Assembly: GCA_964443435.1 (NCBI GenBank)
Contig: CAYUCW010000004.1
Coordinates: forward strand, 1-64,000
DNA: 64,000 nt
Direction of reading: 5' to 3'
DNA from: Pseudaquidulcibacter sp964443435
GTDB lineage: Bacteria; Pseudomonadota; Alphaproteobacteria; Caulobacterales; Aquidulcibacteraceae
Shown here: in pieces, positions 15,812 to 24,295 of the stretch
How positions within the stretch are numbered: the first letter of the stretch is position 1
Layout: each line of letters starts with the position of its first letter
Position numbers and translations under genes: made by a program
The notes under the pieces: model-generated
Database searches by the model: none
Seen by the model: only the letters and a program-made list of their open reading frames with translations
What the model was told of the DNA's origin: nothing

Positions 15812-16753
15812 ATGATGGAAAATTCTGAAAAACTAATACCTGTTGCAATTATCGGACTTGGAAAAATTGCAAGGGATCAACATTTATCTGCTATAGAAAA
15901 AACTGGTATTTTTAAGCTTTCTGCAACAGTAAGTTCTGGAAGCGGAATTGAAAATATACCTAATTATAAAACACTTTCAGAATTAATCGCGAGCGAAACC
16001 AAAATTGAAGCGGTTTCAATCTGTACACCACCACAAGTACGCGCCCCTTTAGTGATTGAAGCGATTAAAAATGGTCTTCATGTATTTATGGAAAAGCCAC
16101 CAACTTCAACACTTGGTGCGTTCGAAGGCGTTTTAAAAAATCATGCAGATTCCAAAGTAACGCTTTATACTTCATGGCATTCACGCCATGCGCCAATGGT
16201 AAAAGCCGCTAAGGAATGGGTGGATAGCCATAATGTAATAGATGCGAAAATTATCTGGCGCGAATCGGCTAAAAAATGGCACCCTGGTCAAACTTGGCTT
16301 TGGGAAGCCGGCGGACTTGGCGTTTTTGACCCTGGCATAAATGCTTTTTCAATTATAACTCATTTGCTTGGTGGTGATATCGAAGTTTTATCTTCTAAAT
16401 TTGAAGTGCCATCTAATTGGCATTCACCTATCGGCGCAAATTGTGAAATGCGCGCAGGCGATATACCTTTAAATGTTAATCTTGATTTCAGAGAAAATGA
16501 TAGAGAAGTTTGGGAAATCCATCTTAAAGCCGCGAATAATGATACGCTTGTTCTTAAAAATGGCGGCGCTGCTATCTCACTTAATGGCGGTGAGTTTGTT
16601 ACAGAACCAGAGGAAGAATATCCAAACCTATACCGTGAATTTGGCGCACTTATTAAAGAAGGCAAATCAAATACTGATATTTCGCCACAAAGATTAGTTG
16701 CCGATAGCTTTATGCTTGCGGAAATTACTAAAACCGATAGTTTTGAGCCATAA
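15812..16753 (+). CDS. L-arabinose/D-galactose 1-dehydrogenase-like Gfo/Idh/MocA oxidoreductase
   Basis: A 313-residue NAD(P)-dependent dehydrogenase. The N-terminal Rossmann fold has IIGLGKIARDQHL, then SICTPPQVR and the catalytic-lysine motif MEKPP near residue 95. The substrate domain has WHSRHAPMV, KKWHPGQTWLWE and GGLGVFDPGINAFSI. These segments closely follow my recollection of the Azospirillum L-arabinose 1-dehydrogenase/galactose dehydrogenase type, which makes the sugar lactone in non-phosphorylating pentose degradation. Exact substrate cannot be fixed by eye. The ATG pair at 15812/15815 has AAAGGGA before it. It is a single-gene unit, with an operator upstream and a terminator downstream. 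Confidence 0.85.
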   Translation: MMENSEKLIPVAIIGLGKIARDQHLSAIEKTGIFKLSATVSSGSGIENIPNYKTLSELIASETKIEAVSICTPPQVRAPLVIEAIKNGLHVFMEKPPTSTLGAFEGVLKNHADSKVTLYTSWHSRHAPMVKAAKEWVDSHNVIDAKIIWRESAKKWHPGQTWLWEAGGLGVFDPGINAFSIITHLLGGDIEVLSSKFEVPSNWHSPIGANCEMRAGDIPLNVNLDFRENDREVWEIHLKAANNDTLVLKNGGAAISLNGGEFVTEPEEEYPNLYREFGALIKEGKSNTDISPQRLVADSFMLAEITKTDSFEP

Positions 16754-16760
16754 ACAAAAA

Positions 16761-16790
16761 AACCCCGCCAAACGGCGGGGTTATTTTTTT
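16761..16790. terminator. Terminator between sugar dehydrogenase and rpmB
   Basis: AACCCCGCC at 16761-16769 pairs with GGCGGGGTT at 16774-16782, with T-rich sequence after and A-rich sequence before it. It lies between convergent genes and can act in both directions. Confidence 0.9.
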
Positions 16791-16802
16791 GTAAAGACTA
16801 AA

Positions 16803-17099
16803 TTAAGCCGCTACTGCTTCAGCAAGTTTAGCTTTAATTTTGCTTCTGATTTTCTTAGCACGATCAGACATTTTTGTAGGATCTGTTTTAAGAATAAAAT
16901 TATCTAAACCACCATTATGGTCAACTGAACGAAGAGCAGAAACTGCAATACGCAAACGGAAACCTTGACCAAGTGCATCAGACGCCAAAGTAACATCTTG
17001 AAGATTTGGCAAATAGCGACGTTTAGTCTTAACATTAGAGTGGCTTACTAAATTGCCGACCATAGGGCCAACGCCAGTAAGTTCGCAACGACGAGACAT
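16803..17099 (-). CDS. rpmB: 50S ribosomal protein L28
   Basis: A 98-residue ribosomal protein. The N-terminus MSRRCELTGVGPMVGNLVSH and the middle TKRRYLPNLQ are the L28 signature, including the single conserved Cys of the C-minus/partial forms. The C-terminus is Lys/Ala-rich. The frame is open 28 codons upstream, but the ATG at 17099 gives the universal L28 start and follows AGAAAAGAGAA. It is a single-gene unit, as usual in alphaproteobacteria. Confidence 0.97.
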   Translation of the reverse strand: MSRRCELTGVGPMVGNLVSHSNVKTKRRYLPNLQDVTLASDALGQGFRLRIAVSALRSVDHNGGLDNFILKTDPTKMSDRAKKIRSKIKAKLAEAVAA

Positions 17100-17250
17100 A
17101 GGATTCTCTTTTCTAAAAAATCTGTTTAAAATTGAATGGGGGCGATACTTTTTATGCGCAAAAAAGTCAATCCTATATGGCAATGATTCAACACTCTATT
17201 ACATTAAACCAAGAAAAAGATTCAGTAAAATGCAATTTTATAGCGTTTTA

Positions 17251-17595
17251 TCAATGTAAATACGATTTTTTATCATAAATAATATTCATAACCGCAGATT
17301 TTTGATTATCCCAAATTATCATAAAATCACAAATATTAGCTTCATTTATACTTAGAATATTTCGGATTTTATCGCTATTAATTTTAACTGGCGAAATTTT
17401 TAAACCTGTCAATTTTTCACCTAAATTAATTTCTATATCTGCATGCGCAAGAATAATAGCAACAGCCATTTGGCTAGGTGTTTTAATAAGAGTTTTATTC
17501 TGGCTTTGATTAAGATTTTTATTTAATGCCGAACGATTGCACCAATTATTTAACATTGTCTTTGCCCAGCTTTTTACAATTTGATTATTCTGCAT
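17251..17595 (-). CDS. Small protein of unknown function (114 aa)
   Basis: I do not recognise a family. The protein is 114 residues, soluble by inspection, rich in Asn, Ile and Lys. Near residue 44 it has SQMAVAIILAHADIEINLGEKL. It has an AGGTG ribosome site 6 nt before the ATG and lies divergently before the WYL regulator gene, with 86 nt between the two starts. No signal peptide or membrane helix is evident. Position suggests it could be controlled by, or with, the WYL protein, but that is only context. Confidence 0.6.
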   Translation of the reverse strand: MQNNQIVKSWAKTMLNNWCNRSALNKNLNQSQNKTLIKTPSQMAVAIILAHADIEINLGEKLTGLKISPVKINSDKIRNILSINEANICDFMIIWDNQKSAVMNIIYDKKSYLH

Positions 17596-17681
17596 TTTAA
17601 CACCTATTTTTCATTTCTTCAGCTTTATACATTGACATTACGCCAAAAATGGACGCATAAAAGAACAAAGGGGAACATTTA

Positions 17682-18665
17682 ATGCGTCACGAAAAATCTG
17701 CACTATTAATTGAGCTTGCAAGAGAGCTAGCGAATACACGTATTGGCCTTACGCTCGATGAAATGTGCGAAAGAATGAGCCTTAAAAGAAGAACTATCGA
17801 AAGAATGCGTGACAGGCTAATGGAAATGTTCGACACTATGGAAGAAATAAGGGATCCGCCAACCAAAAGATGGATAATACGCGGAAAGCTTGATGGCTTT
17901 TTACAATCCCCTACCACAAAAGAACTTGCCGCCTTAAAGACCGCCCAAAATTATTTTGAAAATCAAAATACCGATGCCGCAATATCTTTAAAAGGGCTTG
18001 AAAATAAAATGCTGGCGGCAATTGGCTCTAAACTTAGCAGGCTTGCACCAGATATCGAAGCCCTTATGCAAGCCGAAGCAATTGCATTAAACCCTGGGCC
18101 GCGCCCATTTGTTGACCCTATAATTCTAAATACTTTACGCGATGCAATTTTATCTTTGCATATGGTGCGCTTTAAATATGATGGCGGCACTTTAAGCGGG
18201 CAAGAGCGTGAAGTCATTCCTTATGGAATTCTATTTGGTGGCGAAACATATCTTATTGCCGTAGAGCCAATAAGCTATACAGGCGGCAGGCCAAGAGTTT
18301 GGCGGCTAGACAAAATAAGAAATATAAAAATAAGCGAAAATACTGGAGCCGCGCCAGAAGACTTTAATTTAAAAGAATTTGCGGAACGCAGCTTTGGGGT
18401 TTTCCAAGAAGATAATACATATTTAGTAAGGCTTTTGATTGCTAAAGAATTTGCCGATGAAGCAAAAAGATGGGTTTTCCACCCCAAACAAATTATTACT
18501 GAAATGCATACTGGTGAAGTTGAAATCTCTATGATGGGCGGTGGCCTAAGAGAACTTGCATGGTCATTATTCCGATGGGGCGGCAAAATGAAAATTCTTG
18601 AGCCAAAAGAACTTATAAATGAATTTAAAAATGCGCTTAAGGATGCAGCAAAGCTTATTGATTAA
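17682..18665 (+). CDS. WYL-domain transcriptional regulator
   Basis: A 327-residue protein. The N-terminal winged helix-turn-helix covers residues about 1-70 (GLTLDEMCERMSLKRRTIERMRDRL is its recognition region). The WYL domain is at about 145-215 (MVRFKYDGG, REVIPYGILFGGETYLIAVEP), followed by a WCX-type C-terminal extension. Family members sense nucleic-acid or nucleotide ligands and control DNA-damage, phage-defence or stress genes. No defence gene lies beside it. The start has a strong AAAGGGG. The 3' end overlaps the convergent SBP gene by 11 nt. Confidence 0.9.
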   Translation: MRHEKSALLIELARELANTRIGLTLDEMCERMSLKRRTIERMRDRLMEMFDTMEEIRDPPTKRWIIRGKLDGFLQSPTTKELAALKTAQNYFENQNTDAAISLKGLENKMLAAIGSKLSRLAPDIEALMQAEAIALNPGPRPFVDPIILNTLRDAILSLHMVRFKYDGGTLSGQEREVIPYGILFGGETYLIAVEPISYTGGRPRVWRLDKIRNIKISENTGAAPEDFNLKEFAERSFGVFQEDNTYLVRLLIAKEFADEAKRWVFHPKQIITEMHTGEVEISMMGGGLRELAWSLFRWGGKMKILEPKELINEFKNALKDAAKLID

Positions 18666-20166
18666 AACTTAGCTTATCCCAAAATATAGGCGGCATATTT
18701 TGAATATTATTATTAAGCTTTTCATCAATAAGCCAAACCATAGGCGCAAACCATAATGGAATTATTGGCATTGCATCCAATAATATTGATTCTGCTTGTT
18801 TAAGGCTTTGTTCGCTTCCAATACTCATGGCATTTTTAATAGCATCATCATATTTGCTATCTTTCCAACCATGCGAATAAGCATTTCCGTCAGAAGCGAA
18901 GCTTTTCAATAAATCAATTGGGTCGGTTTTAAGACCTTTATCAATTTTAGCAATCGCAAGTTCAAAATCATGGCCATTAAGCCTTGCACTAATTGCGCTT
19001 GCTTCGCCGGCATTAATAGTTATTTCTATGCCCAAAGGTTTTAAATCAGATTGGATTTGAATTGCCGCCCTCTCTCGCTCATCTCTTACACATAATAATT
19101 CAAGCACTAAAGGATTTTGCGGATTTACACCATTTTTACCCAGTAAATCTTGCGCCAATTTAAATGTATTCGCATCTGGACTATTGGCTTTATTAATAAG
19201 GTCATAGGCGGGCTTTACTGAGCCATTTAATATAGTTTCACAAATAAATTGACGATTAATTAGAAGGCCAATCGCGCGTCTTATTTCGGGACTTGAAAGC
19301 TTAGGATTTTTCGTATTTACCGAAACATAAAATAGCTTTTGCAAAAATTTTGAATCAAAACTTTTATCCAATTGGGTTTTAAGTAGTTTTTGTAAATTCA
19401 TTGGCGGATCTTGCGCCAAATCCACTTGATGCCCTTTAAACATTCTTACCCTTGTTGCGCCATCATCAACCGCTTCAATATTAATTGATTTTGGCAAATT
19501 AGCATTCCAACCAGTATTAGGACTTGCTTCTAATACTAATCTAGTTTGGGTTCGTAAGCTTGGTTTAAAAGCCGCAGAAACCACAATTTTATCCATATCC
19601 GTCCAATTGTTTGTATTTGCTTTAATTGCATGAATTGGCAATGGGTAAAATTCTCTTAGACGGTTTGGAAAATTGGCATCTTTATTTATCAAGCCTATTT
19701 TTATTATATCGCCGCTTACGCTAATACCTAGCGGAATTTTATTACCTTTTATATTTTCGGCAAAACCTATTATATTTGAAAATTCCGGAGCATCAGGGAA
19801 AGCCGTTTCCTTTAAAGAAGCCAGCTTAAAAGTTTCAATTACATCATTTATTGTAATCGCTTTGCCATCTGACCATTTTAAACTATTATCAAAGACAAAT
19901 TCCCAATTTTGATTATCACTTGATTTCCAAGATTTGAAAACTGCGGCAATATTAGATCCATTATCACCATAGCCTATAAGTGGTTTATAAATTTGTCTAA
20001 AAATAAGTGCGGCGGATGCAAATTCAGCTTTTAAAGGATCAAGACTATCTGGAGCGCCTGCCATTGCAACACGAAGCACACCCTTATTATTTTCTTTTTT
20101 ACTACAGCCAAAAGCCAAGCTATTTAATGCCAAAGCAGAAACAAAAAAACCGCGCCGATTGAACAT
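18655..20166 (-). CDS. Peptide/nickel-type ABC transporter substrate-binding lipoprotein
   Basis: A 503-residue SBP_bac_5 (cluster C, DppA/OppA-like) solute-binding protein. The N-terminus has NRRGFF then a hydrophobic stretch and the lipobox LAFGC (Cys21 lipidated), so it is anchored on the periplasmic side; the double Arg hints at Tat export. The family entry motif DSLDPLKAEFASAALIFRQIY and WKSSDNQNWEFVFD near residue 85 are clear. Ligand unknown: peptide, nickel or others are possible. No permease or ATPase gene is adjacent. The start codon sits inside a terminator-like hairpin. Confidence 0.88.
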   Translation of the reverse strand: MFNRRGFFVSALALNSLAFGCSKKENNKGVLRVAMAGAPDSLDPLKAEFASAALIFRQIYKPLIGYGDNGSNIAAVFKSWKSSDNQNWEFVFDNSLKWSDGKAITINDVIETFKLASLKETAFPDAPEFSNIIGFAENIKGNKIPLGISVSGDIIKIGLINKDANFPNRLREFYPLPIHAIKANTNNWTDMDKIVVSAAFKPSLRTQTRLVLEASPNTGWNANLPKSINIEAVDDGATRVRMFKGHQVDLAQDPPMNLQKLLKTQLDKSFDSKFLQKLFYVSVNTKNPKLSSPEIRRAIGLLINRQFICETILNGSVKPAYDLINKANSPDANTFKLAQDLLGKNGVNPQNPLVLELLCVRDERERAAIQIQSDLKPLGIEITINAGEASAISARLNGHDFELAIAKIDKGLKTDPIDLLKSFASDGNAYSHGWKDSKYDDAIKNAMSIGSEQSLKQAESILLDAMPIIPLWFAPMVWLIDEKLNNNIQNMPPIFWDKLSFNQ

Positions 20167-20198
20167 AAAAACCTCTTTTATGTAAACTGACGCGGTTT
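20143..20198 (-). terminator. Terminator-like hairpin after carA enclosing the SBP start
   Basis: On the minus strand AAACCGCG (20198-20191) pairs with CGCGGTTT (20154-20147), followed by TTTTG. The 36-nt loop contains the GAGG site and ATG of the SBP gene. It has the shape of a Rho-independent terminator for carA transcripts, but part of it is coding. Confidence 0.5.
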
Positions 20199-20223
20199 GA
20201 ATTTTAAATCAAGCAAAAGCCGA

Positions 20224-21390
20224 TTATTTATCCATCATTTTTGCAAATTCTTCAAATAAATAGAATGAATCTTGCGGCCCTGGGCTTGCCTCAGGGTGAT
20301 ATTGAACTGAATAGGCTTTTTTACCTTTAAGCGCGATACCACAATTAGTGCCATCGAATAAAGAAACATGGGTCTCAACAACATTTTCAGGAAGGGTTTT
20401 TGCATCAATCGCAAAGCCATGATTCATAGAAACAATTTCAACCTTATTAGTGCGTAAATCTTTCACAGGGTGATTAGCGCCATGGTGGCCTTGTTTCATT
20501 TTTATAGTTTTTGCGCCAAGTGCAAGTCCAAGCATTTGATGGCCAAGACAAATACCAAATACAGGAATTTCAGCTTTAATAATCGCTTTAATCGCATCAA
20601 CCGAATAAGCACCAGTTGCCGCAGGATCCCCAGGACCATTTGAAAGCATAACGCCATCTGGCTTCATTGCAATAATGTCGTCGCCCGAAGTATTTGCCGG
20701 AACTACTTTAACTTTTGCGCCAATTGCGCCTAAGTCACGTAGAATATTGGCCTTTGCGCCAAAATCCATAACTACTACATTATATTTTGGTGATTTTGTA
20801 TTAGAAACGCCTTCAGGCCAAACCCAAATGCTTTCATTGAAATCGTAATTTTCAGAAGTTGTTACAGATTTTGCAAGATCAAGACCTTCTAAACCTGCCC
20901 AAGATTTGGCGCTTTGTTTGAGCTCTTCAATATTGAAATTGCCGTCCTTATTATATGCGATTGTTGCGTGTTGCATGCCTTTTTCACGTATAATATGCGT
21001 TAAAGCGCGTGTATCAATCCCTGAAAGCCCAATAATACCGCGCTTATTAAGCCAAGTATCAAGGCTTTCAGTAGCGCGCCAATTTGAAGGCTCTGTCGGA
21101 AGTGCTTTGGTTATACATCCAATTGCCGCAGAATAAGCATTCTTTGCAACTGCTTCTTCATCTTCATTATTGACACCAACATTACCAATATGTGGCGCAG
21201 TAAACATAATAATCTGATTTGAATATGAAGGATCCGTAAGAATCTCTTGGTAGCCAGTAATTGCTGTATTAAAGCAAACCTCACCAGTTTTTGTGCCTGT
21301 TGCACCAAAACCTTCACCTAAAAATACTGTTCCATCTGCTAGAACTAGCGCACCAGTTTTTGGGCGCGCGAACAAAGGCGCATTTATCAC
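20224..21390 (-). CDS. carA: Carbamoyl-phosphate synthase small subunit
   Basis: A 388-residue glutamine amidotransferase subunit that feeds ammonia to CarB for arginine and pyrimidine synthesis. The N-terminal domain has LVLADGTVFLGEGFG and ITGYQEILTDPSY. The class I GATase domain has the nucleophile Cys in FGICLGHQML and the His/Glu in QYHPEASPGP. The length is typical. carB is not adjacent in this window, and the 3' neighbour is the unrelated SBP gene. Confidence 0.96.
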   Translation of the reverse strand: MINAPLFARPKTGALVLADGTVFLGEGFGATGTKTGEVCFNTAITGYQEILTDPSYSNQIIMFTAPHIGNVGVNNEDEEAVAKNAYSAAIGCITKALPTEPSNWRATESLDTWLNKRGIIGLSGIDTRALTHIIREKGMQHATIAYNKDGNFNIEELKQSAKSWAGLEGLDLAKSVTTSENYDFNESIWVWPEGVSNTKSPKYNVVVMDFGAKANILRDLGAIGAKVKVVPANTSGDDIIAMKPDGVMLSNGPGDPAATGAYSVDAIKAIIKAEIPVFGICLGHQMLGLALGAKTIKMKQGHHGANHPVKDLRTNKVEIVSMNHGFAIDAKTLPENVVETHVSLFDGTNCGIALKGKKAYSVQYHPEASPGPQDSFYLFEEFAKMMDK

Positions 21391-21549
21391 TTCTCGTCTC
21401 CGTAATTTCGCTGTGGCTAAGGGAATATAGATGAAAGGTCAATAAATCTTAACAGCCATTAAGAATATTTTTTACTTAAACGCATTTTTTTCCGTGCTGC
21501 AGCATAATTTAATTTGAAATATTATTAAAATCACTTTTATAAAGAGAAT

Positions 21550-22791
21550 ATGAAAAATAAAATCCAGAATCTATTTATTGTTTCTTGTCTTACTTTTTTT
21601 GGGTCAATAAATAATTCACATGCACAGAATTTAAATCAGAATACTGGCTCTATAAATTCAAATAGCAATTTCAAAACTTGTGTAAATTCAGCAACAAATC
21701 TTGCAATTGCCGAAGGCGCGAATAAAGAGCGCGCGATTGCCGCCACCACAGGAATAAATTTTCCCAATCAAAAGACCATAGATTTTTCAAAGGTTCAACC
21801 CGAACATCGCCATAATATTTGGGACTATCTTGCGGGACTTGTTGATGAAGAAAGAGTTTTAGACGGGCAAAAAGCATTTTTATCTCAAGAAGCATTTTTA
21901 CGTGACCTTGGAATAAGAACAGGTGTTGATCCAAGCGTAATAGTCGGCATTTGGGGCGTTGAAACCAATTTTGGAAAAGTTCTTGGGCGTTTTAATGTTA
22001 TTGATACACTTGCCACGCTTGGCTGCACTAATTGGCGAAGAACTGAATTTTTTAAATCTGAATTAGTTGAAGCTATTAAAATACAAGCTTCTGGTAATGT
22101 AAATCCAAATAATTTTATTGGATCTTGGGCGGGCGCATTTGGTCAAACCCAATTTATGCCTTCAAGCTATTTAAGGCTTGCTAAAGATGGTAATAATGAC
22201 GGCATTAAAAACATAATCGAAGAGCCAAAGGACGCACTTGAATCGACCGCAAATTTCTTGCTTAAGGCTGGGTATAGACGTGGTGAAAAATGGGGTTATG
22301 AAGTTTTAATTCCGAGTAATTATAAAGCACCCATAGGAAGAACTAATACGCAAACTTTAGAAGTATGGGCAAATAATGGGGTTAAGCTTATTGATGGCAA
22401 CCCATTACCAAAAAATGAATTAAAATATGGCCTTATATATCCCGCTGGAATTAATGGCCCTGCGGTTTTAGTTGGGCGCAATTTTAATGCGGTTTATGCT
22501 TATAATCCTGCGATTTCTTATTCGCTTGCGGTTAATTTACTCGCAGATAGGATTAAAGGCGGCAAAGGCTTTATTACCCCTTGGCCAACTAATGATCCAG
22601 GGATATCAAGGGCACAAAGGCGTGAAATTCAAACAATCCTAGCTTCTAAAGGCTATGATATTGGTGCAATAGATGGGATTATTGGCGAAAAAGCCCTTGC
22701 CGCAATAAAAGATATTTATACTAAAAATGGTCTAAGTTTTAATGGTATTGTCGCGACAAATTGTTTGAATATTATTCGTAAATTCAAATAA
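21550..22791 (+). CDS. Membrane-bound lytic murein transglycosylase, MltB family
   Basis: A 413-residue periplasmic enzyme of GH103 that cleaves peptidoglycan glycan strands with 1,6-anhydro ring formation. Residues 1-25 form a signal peptide (ends SHAQN), with no lipobox Cys, so it is probably soluble. The catalytic Glu lies in GIWGVETNFGKVLG near residue 142, and the FIGSWAGAFGQTQFMPSSY motif near residue 195 lines the active site. The last 60 residues (AQRREIQTILASKGYDIGAIDG) are a peptidoglycan-binding type 1 domain. The 3' end abuts the convergent small gene. Confidence 0.92.
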   Translation: MKNKIQNLFIVSCLTFFGSINNSHAQNLNQNTGSINSNSNFKTCVNSATNLAIAEGANKERAIAATTGINFPNQKTIDFSKVQPEHRHNIWDYLAGLVDEERVLDGQKAFLSQEAFLRDLGIRTGVDPSVIVGIWGVETNFGKVLGRFNVIDTLATLGCTNWRRTEFFKSELVEAIKIQASGNVNPNNFIGSWAGAFGQTQFMPSSYLRLAKDGNNDGIKNIIEEPKDALESTANFLLKAGYRRGEKWGYEVLIPSNYKAPIGRTNTQTLEVWANNGVKLIDGNPLPKNELKYGLIYPAGINGPAVLVGRNFNAVYAYNPAISYSLAVNLLADRIKGGKGFITPWPTNDPGISRAQRREIQTILASKGYDIGAIDGIIGEKALAAIKDIYTKNGLSFNGIVATNCLNIIRKFK

Positions 22792-23007
22792 TTAGTGAAT
22801 ACTAAAATTGCTTTTAATGTGATAGGTTTGGAAATCTTCGATTAAAACCGCAACACTTCGCCATGCATCGGCGGCAAGCTGCATTCCATCTTTTTCCATA
22901 TCAAGAATTGCTTTTTCGGCAATGATTTTTGCACCTATTCCATAAGAATCTGAAAGTGCGCGTGCAATTTTAGTAAGGTATTCTGTATCGATAAAATCTA
23001 TATTCAT
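22792..23007 (-). CDS. Small conserved-looking protein (71 aa)
   Basis: A 71-residue soluble protein, with a ribosome site (GGAGC) before its ATG. It has the pattern ARALSDSYGIGAKIIAEKAI...AADAWRSVAVLIEDF, which recalls small alphaproteobacterial hypothetical proteins with an A-x2-YG-x2-A helix and a W-x3-V helix (DUF6961-like). The family match is from memory and uncertain. It is convergent with the mltB-like gene with no intergenic base. Function unknown. Confidence 0.6.
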   Translation of the reverse strand: MNIDFIDTEYLTKIARALSDSYGIGAKIIAEKAILDMEKDGMQLAADAWRSVAVLIEDFQTYHIKSNFSIH

Positions 23008-23132
23008 TTTTAGCTCCGATATTGAATATTCAATTATCGTGCCAAAGCCATATTATTGATTTTATTATATTTTTATTTTAAAAATTCGAGCAAATGCCGA
23101 TTATTGTTTGCCGCGCGGTCAATAATACCTAG

Positions 23133-23480
23133 CTATTTTATATTATTATAGTCATCAAGCAATGCGACATTTGGTTTAAACGCCTTTGCATCTTCATGGC
23201 TCATGAGACCATAAGAAATAATAATCACTTTATCATTTTTTTGAACAAGCCTTGCCGCCGCGCCATTTACACCAATGGTTTTAGAACCGCTTTCGGCTTC
23301 GATGGCATAAGTTGTGAAACGTGCGCCCGTATTAATATTAAGCACATCAACTTTTTCATTCGGTAAAATACCAACAGCATTTAATAAATCACTATCAATA
23401 GAAATAGAGCCTTCGTAATCAAGATCTGCTCTTGTTACTGTAGCACGGTGCAATTTTGCGCGCATCATTTCAATATACAT
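23133..23480 (-). CDS. panD: Aspartate 1-decarboxylase
   Basis: A 115-residue pyruvoyl enzyme that makes beta-alanine from aspartate for pantothenate and CoA. The self-processing site YEGSISID is present: cleavage between Gly24 and Ser25, the same numbering as E. coli PanD, turns Ser25 into the pyruvoyl group. Lys9 in AKLHRATVT and Tyr58-type residues are in place, as is the NGAAARLVQKNDKVIIISY segment. A single-gene unit. Confidence 0.96.
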   Translation of the reverse strand: MYIEMMRAKLHRATVTRADLDYEGSISIDSDLLNAVGILPNEKVDVLNINTGARFTTYAIEAESGSKTIGVNGAAARLVQKNDKVIIISYGLMSHEDAKAFKPNVALLDDYNNIK

Positions 23481-23531
23481 GATTTTTCCTTTTTCACGCG
23501 CGCAATAAAAGAAAATTCTATAAAATACAAG

Positions 23532-24044
23532 CTATGGCAAAAGTTCAGCGCATAAATTAATCATTTTACTTATTGTATTTATATTCCTACCTGTAGAATT
23601 TTTAAGCCATGACGCACTTAGTTTTGAATCCGCCATGCCTTCACCATAATGAATAAAAATATTATTCTTGGTTTGTATAATTTCTTCAAATTTTTGATTT
23701 TTTACGCCTTCACCTGCAATAATTTCATCATTTGAATAATAAACAAGAACACGATTTGGCTGACATTCTTTAAAAGGATTTTCAAGAATTGTCGCTTCAA
23801 GCTCGGAAATTGTTTTTATTATTAATTCAGATGGTTTTCCAAGATATGCGTCAAGCTTTAACTTCAAAAGCGAATAGGCTTCTTCTTTGCTAAGGTCAGA
23901 TTTAAAAGCAATATTGCCACTATTTATATAGGTTTTTGGGCTTATAAATCCACAATCAAGCGCCATTTGTTTTAGTTCAGACATCGGAAGTTTTCCGGTT
24001 CCGCCTACATTAACCGCCCTTAAAAACGCTATATAGATTTGCAT
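23532..24044 (-). CDS. DUF1697 family protein
   Basis: A 170-residue cytoplasmic protein. The N-terminus IAFLRAVNVGGTGKLPMSELK and then YINSGNIAFKSDL are the DUF1697 hallmark. The C-terminus has KNNIFIHYGEGMADSKLSASWLKNSTGRN. The family is widespread and uncharacterised; its ferredoxin-like fold gives no clear activity. It is divergent from the DUF1272 gene with 28 nt between starts. Confidence 0.88.
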   Translation of the reverse strand: MQIYIAFLRAVNVGGTGKLPMSELKQMALDCGFISPKTYINSGNIAFKSDLSKEEAYSLLKLKLDAYLGKPSELIIKTISELEATILENPFKECQPNRVLVYYSNDEIIAGEGVKNQKFEEIIQTKNNIFIHYGEGMADSKLSASWLKNSTGRNINTISKMINLCAELLP

Positions 24045-24072
24045 TTTAACCCAATCATAATATTATAATTAA

Positions 24073-24294
24073 ATGTTAGAATTACGCCCAAATTGTGAAA
24101 GCTGCAACAAGGATTTAATGCCGCAAGCAAGTGCGTTTATTTGTACATTTGAATGCACTTTTTGCCCTGATTGCACTAATGATTTTAATCATATATGCCC
24201 AAATTGTAGCGGTAATCTGTGCGAAAGACCAATAAGGCCAATATCCCTTTTGTTAAAATACCCTGCAAGCACCAAAAGAATTATAAAGGAATAA
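24073..24294 (+). CDS. DUF1272 zinc-ribbon protein
   Basis: A 73-residue protein with eight Cys in CxxC-like pairs: CESCNKDL, CTFECTFCPDC and CPNCSGNLCERP. This is the DUF1272 pattern, a predicted double zinc ribbon. Function unknown. Its stop precedes the next start by one base, so it is probably translated with the FAD oxidoreductase gene. Confidence 0.88.
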   Translation: MLELRPNCESCNKDLMPQASAFICTFECTFCPDCTNDFNHICPNCSGNLCERPIRPISLLLKYPASTKRIIKE

Positions 24295-24295
24295 A

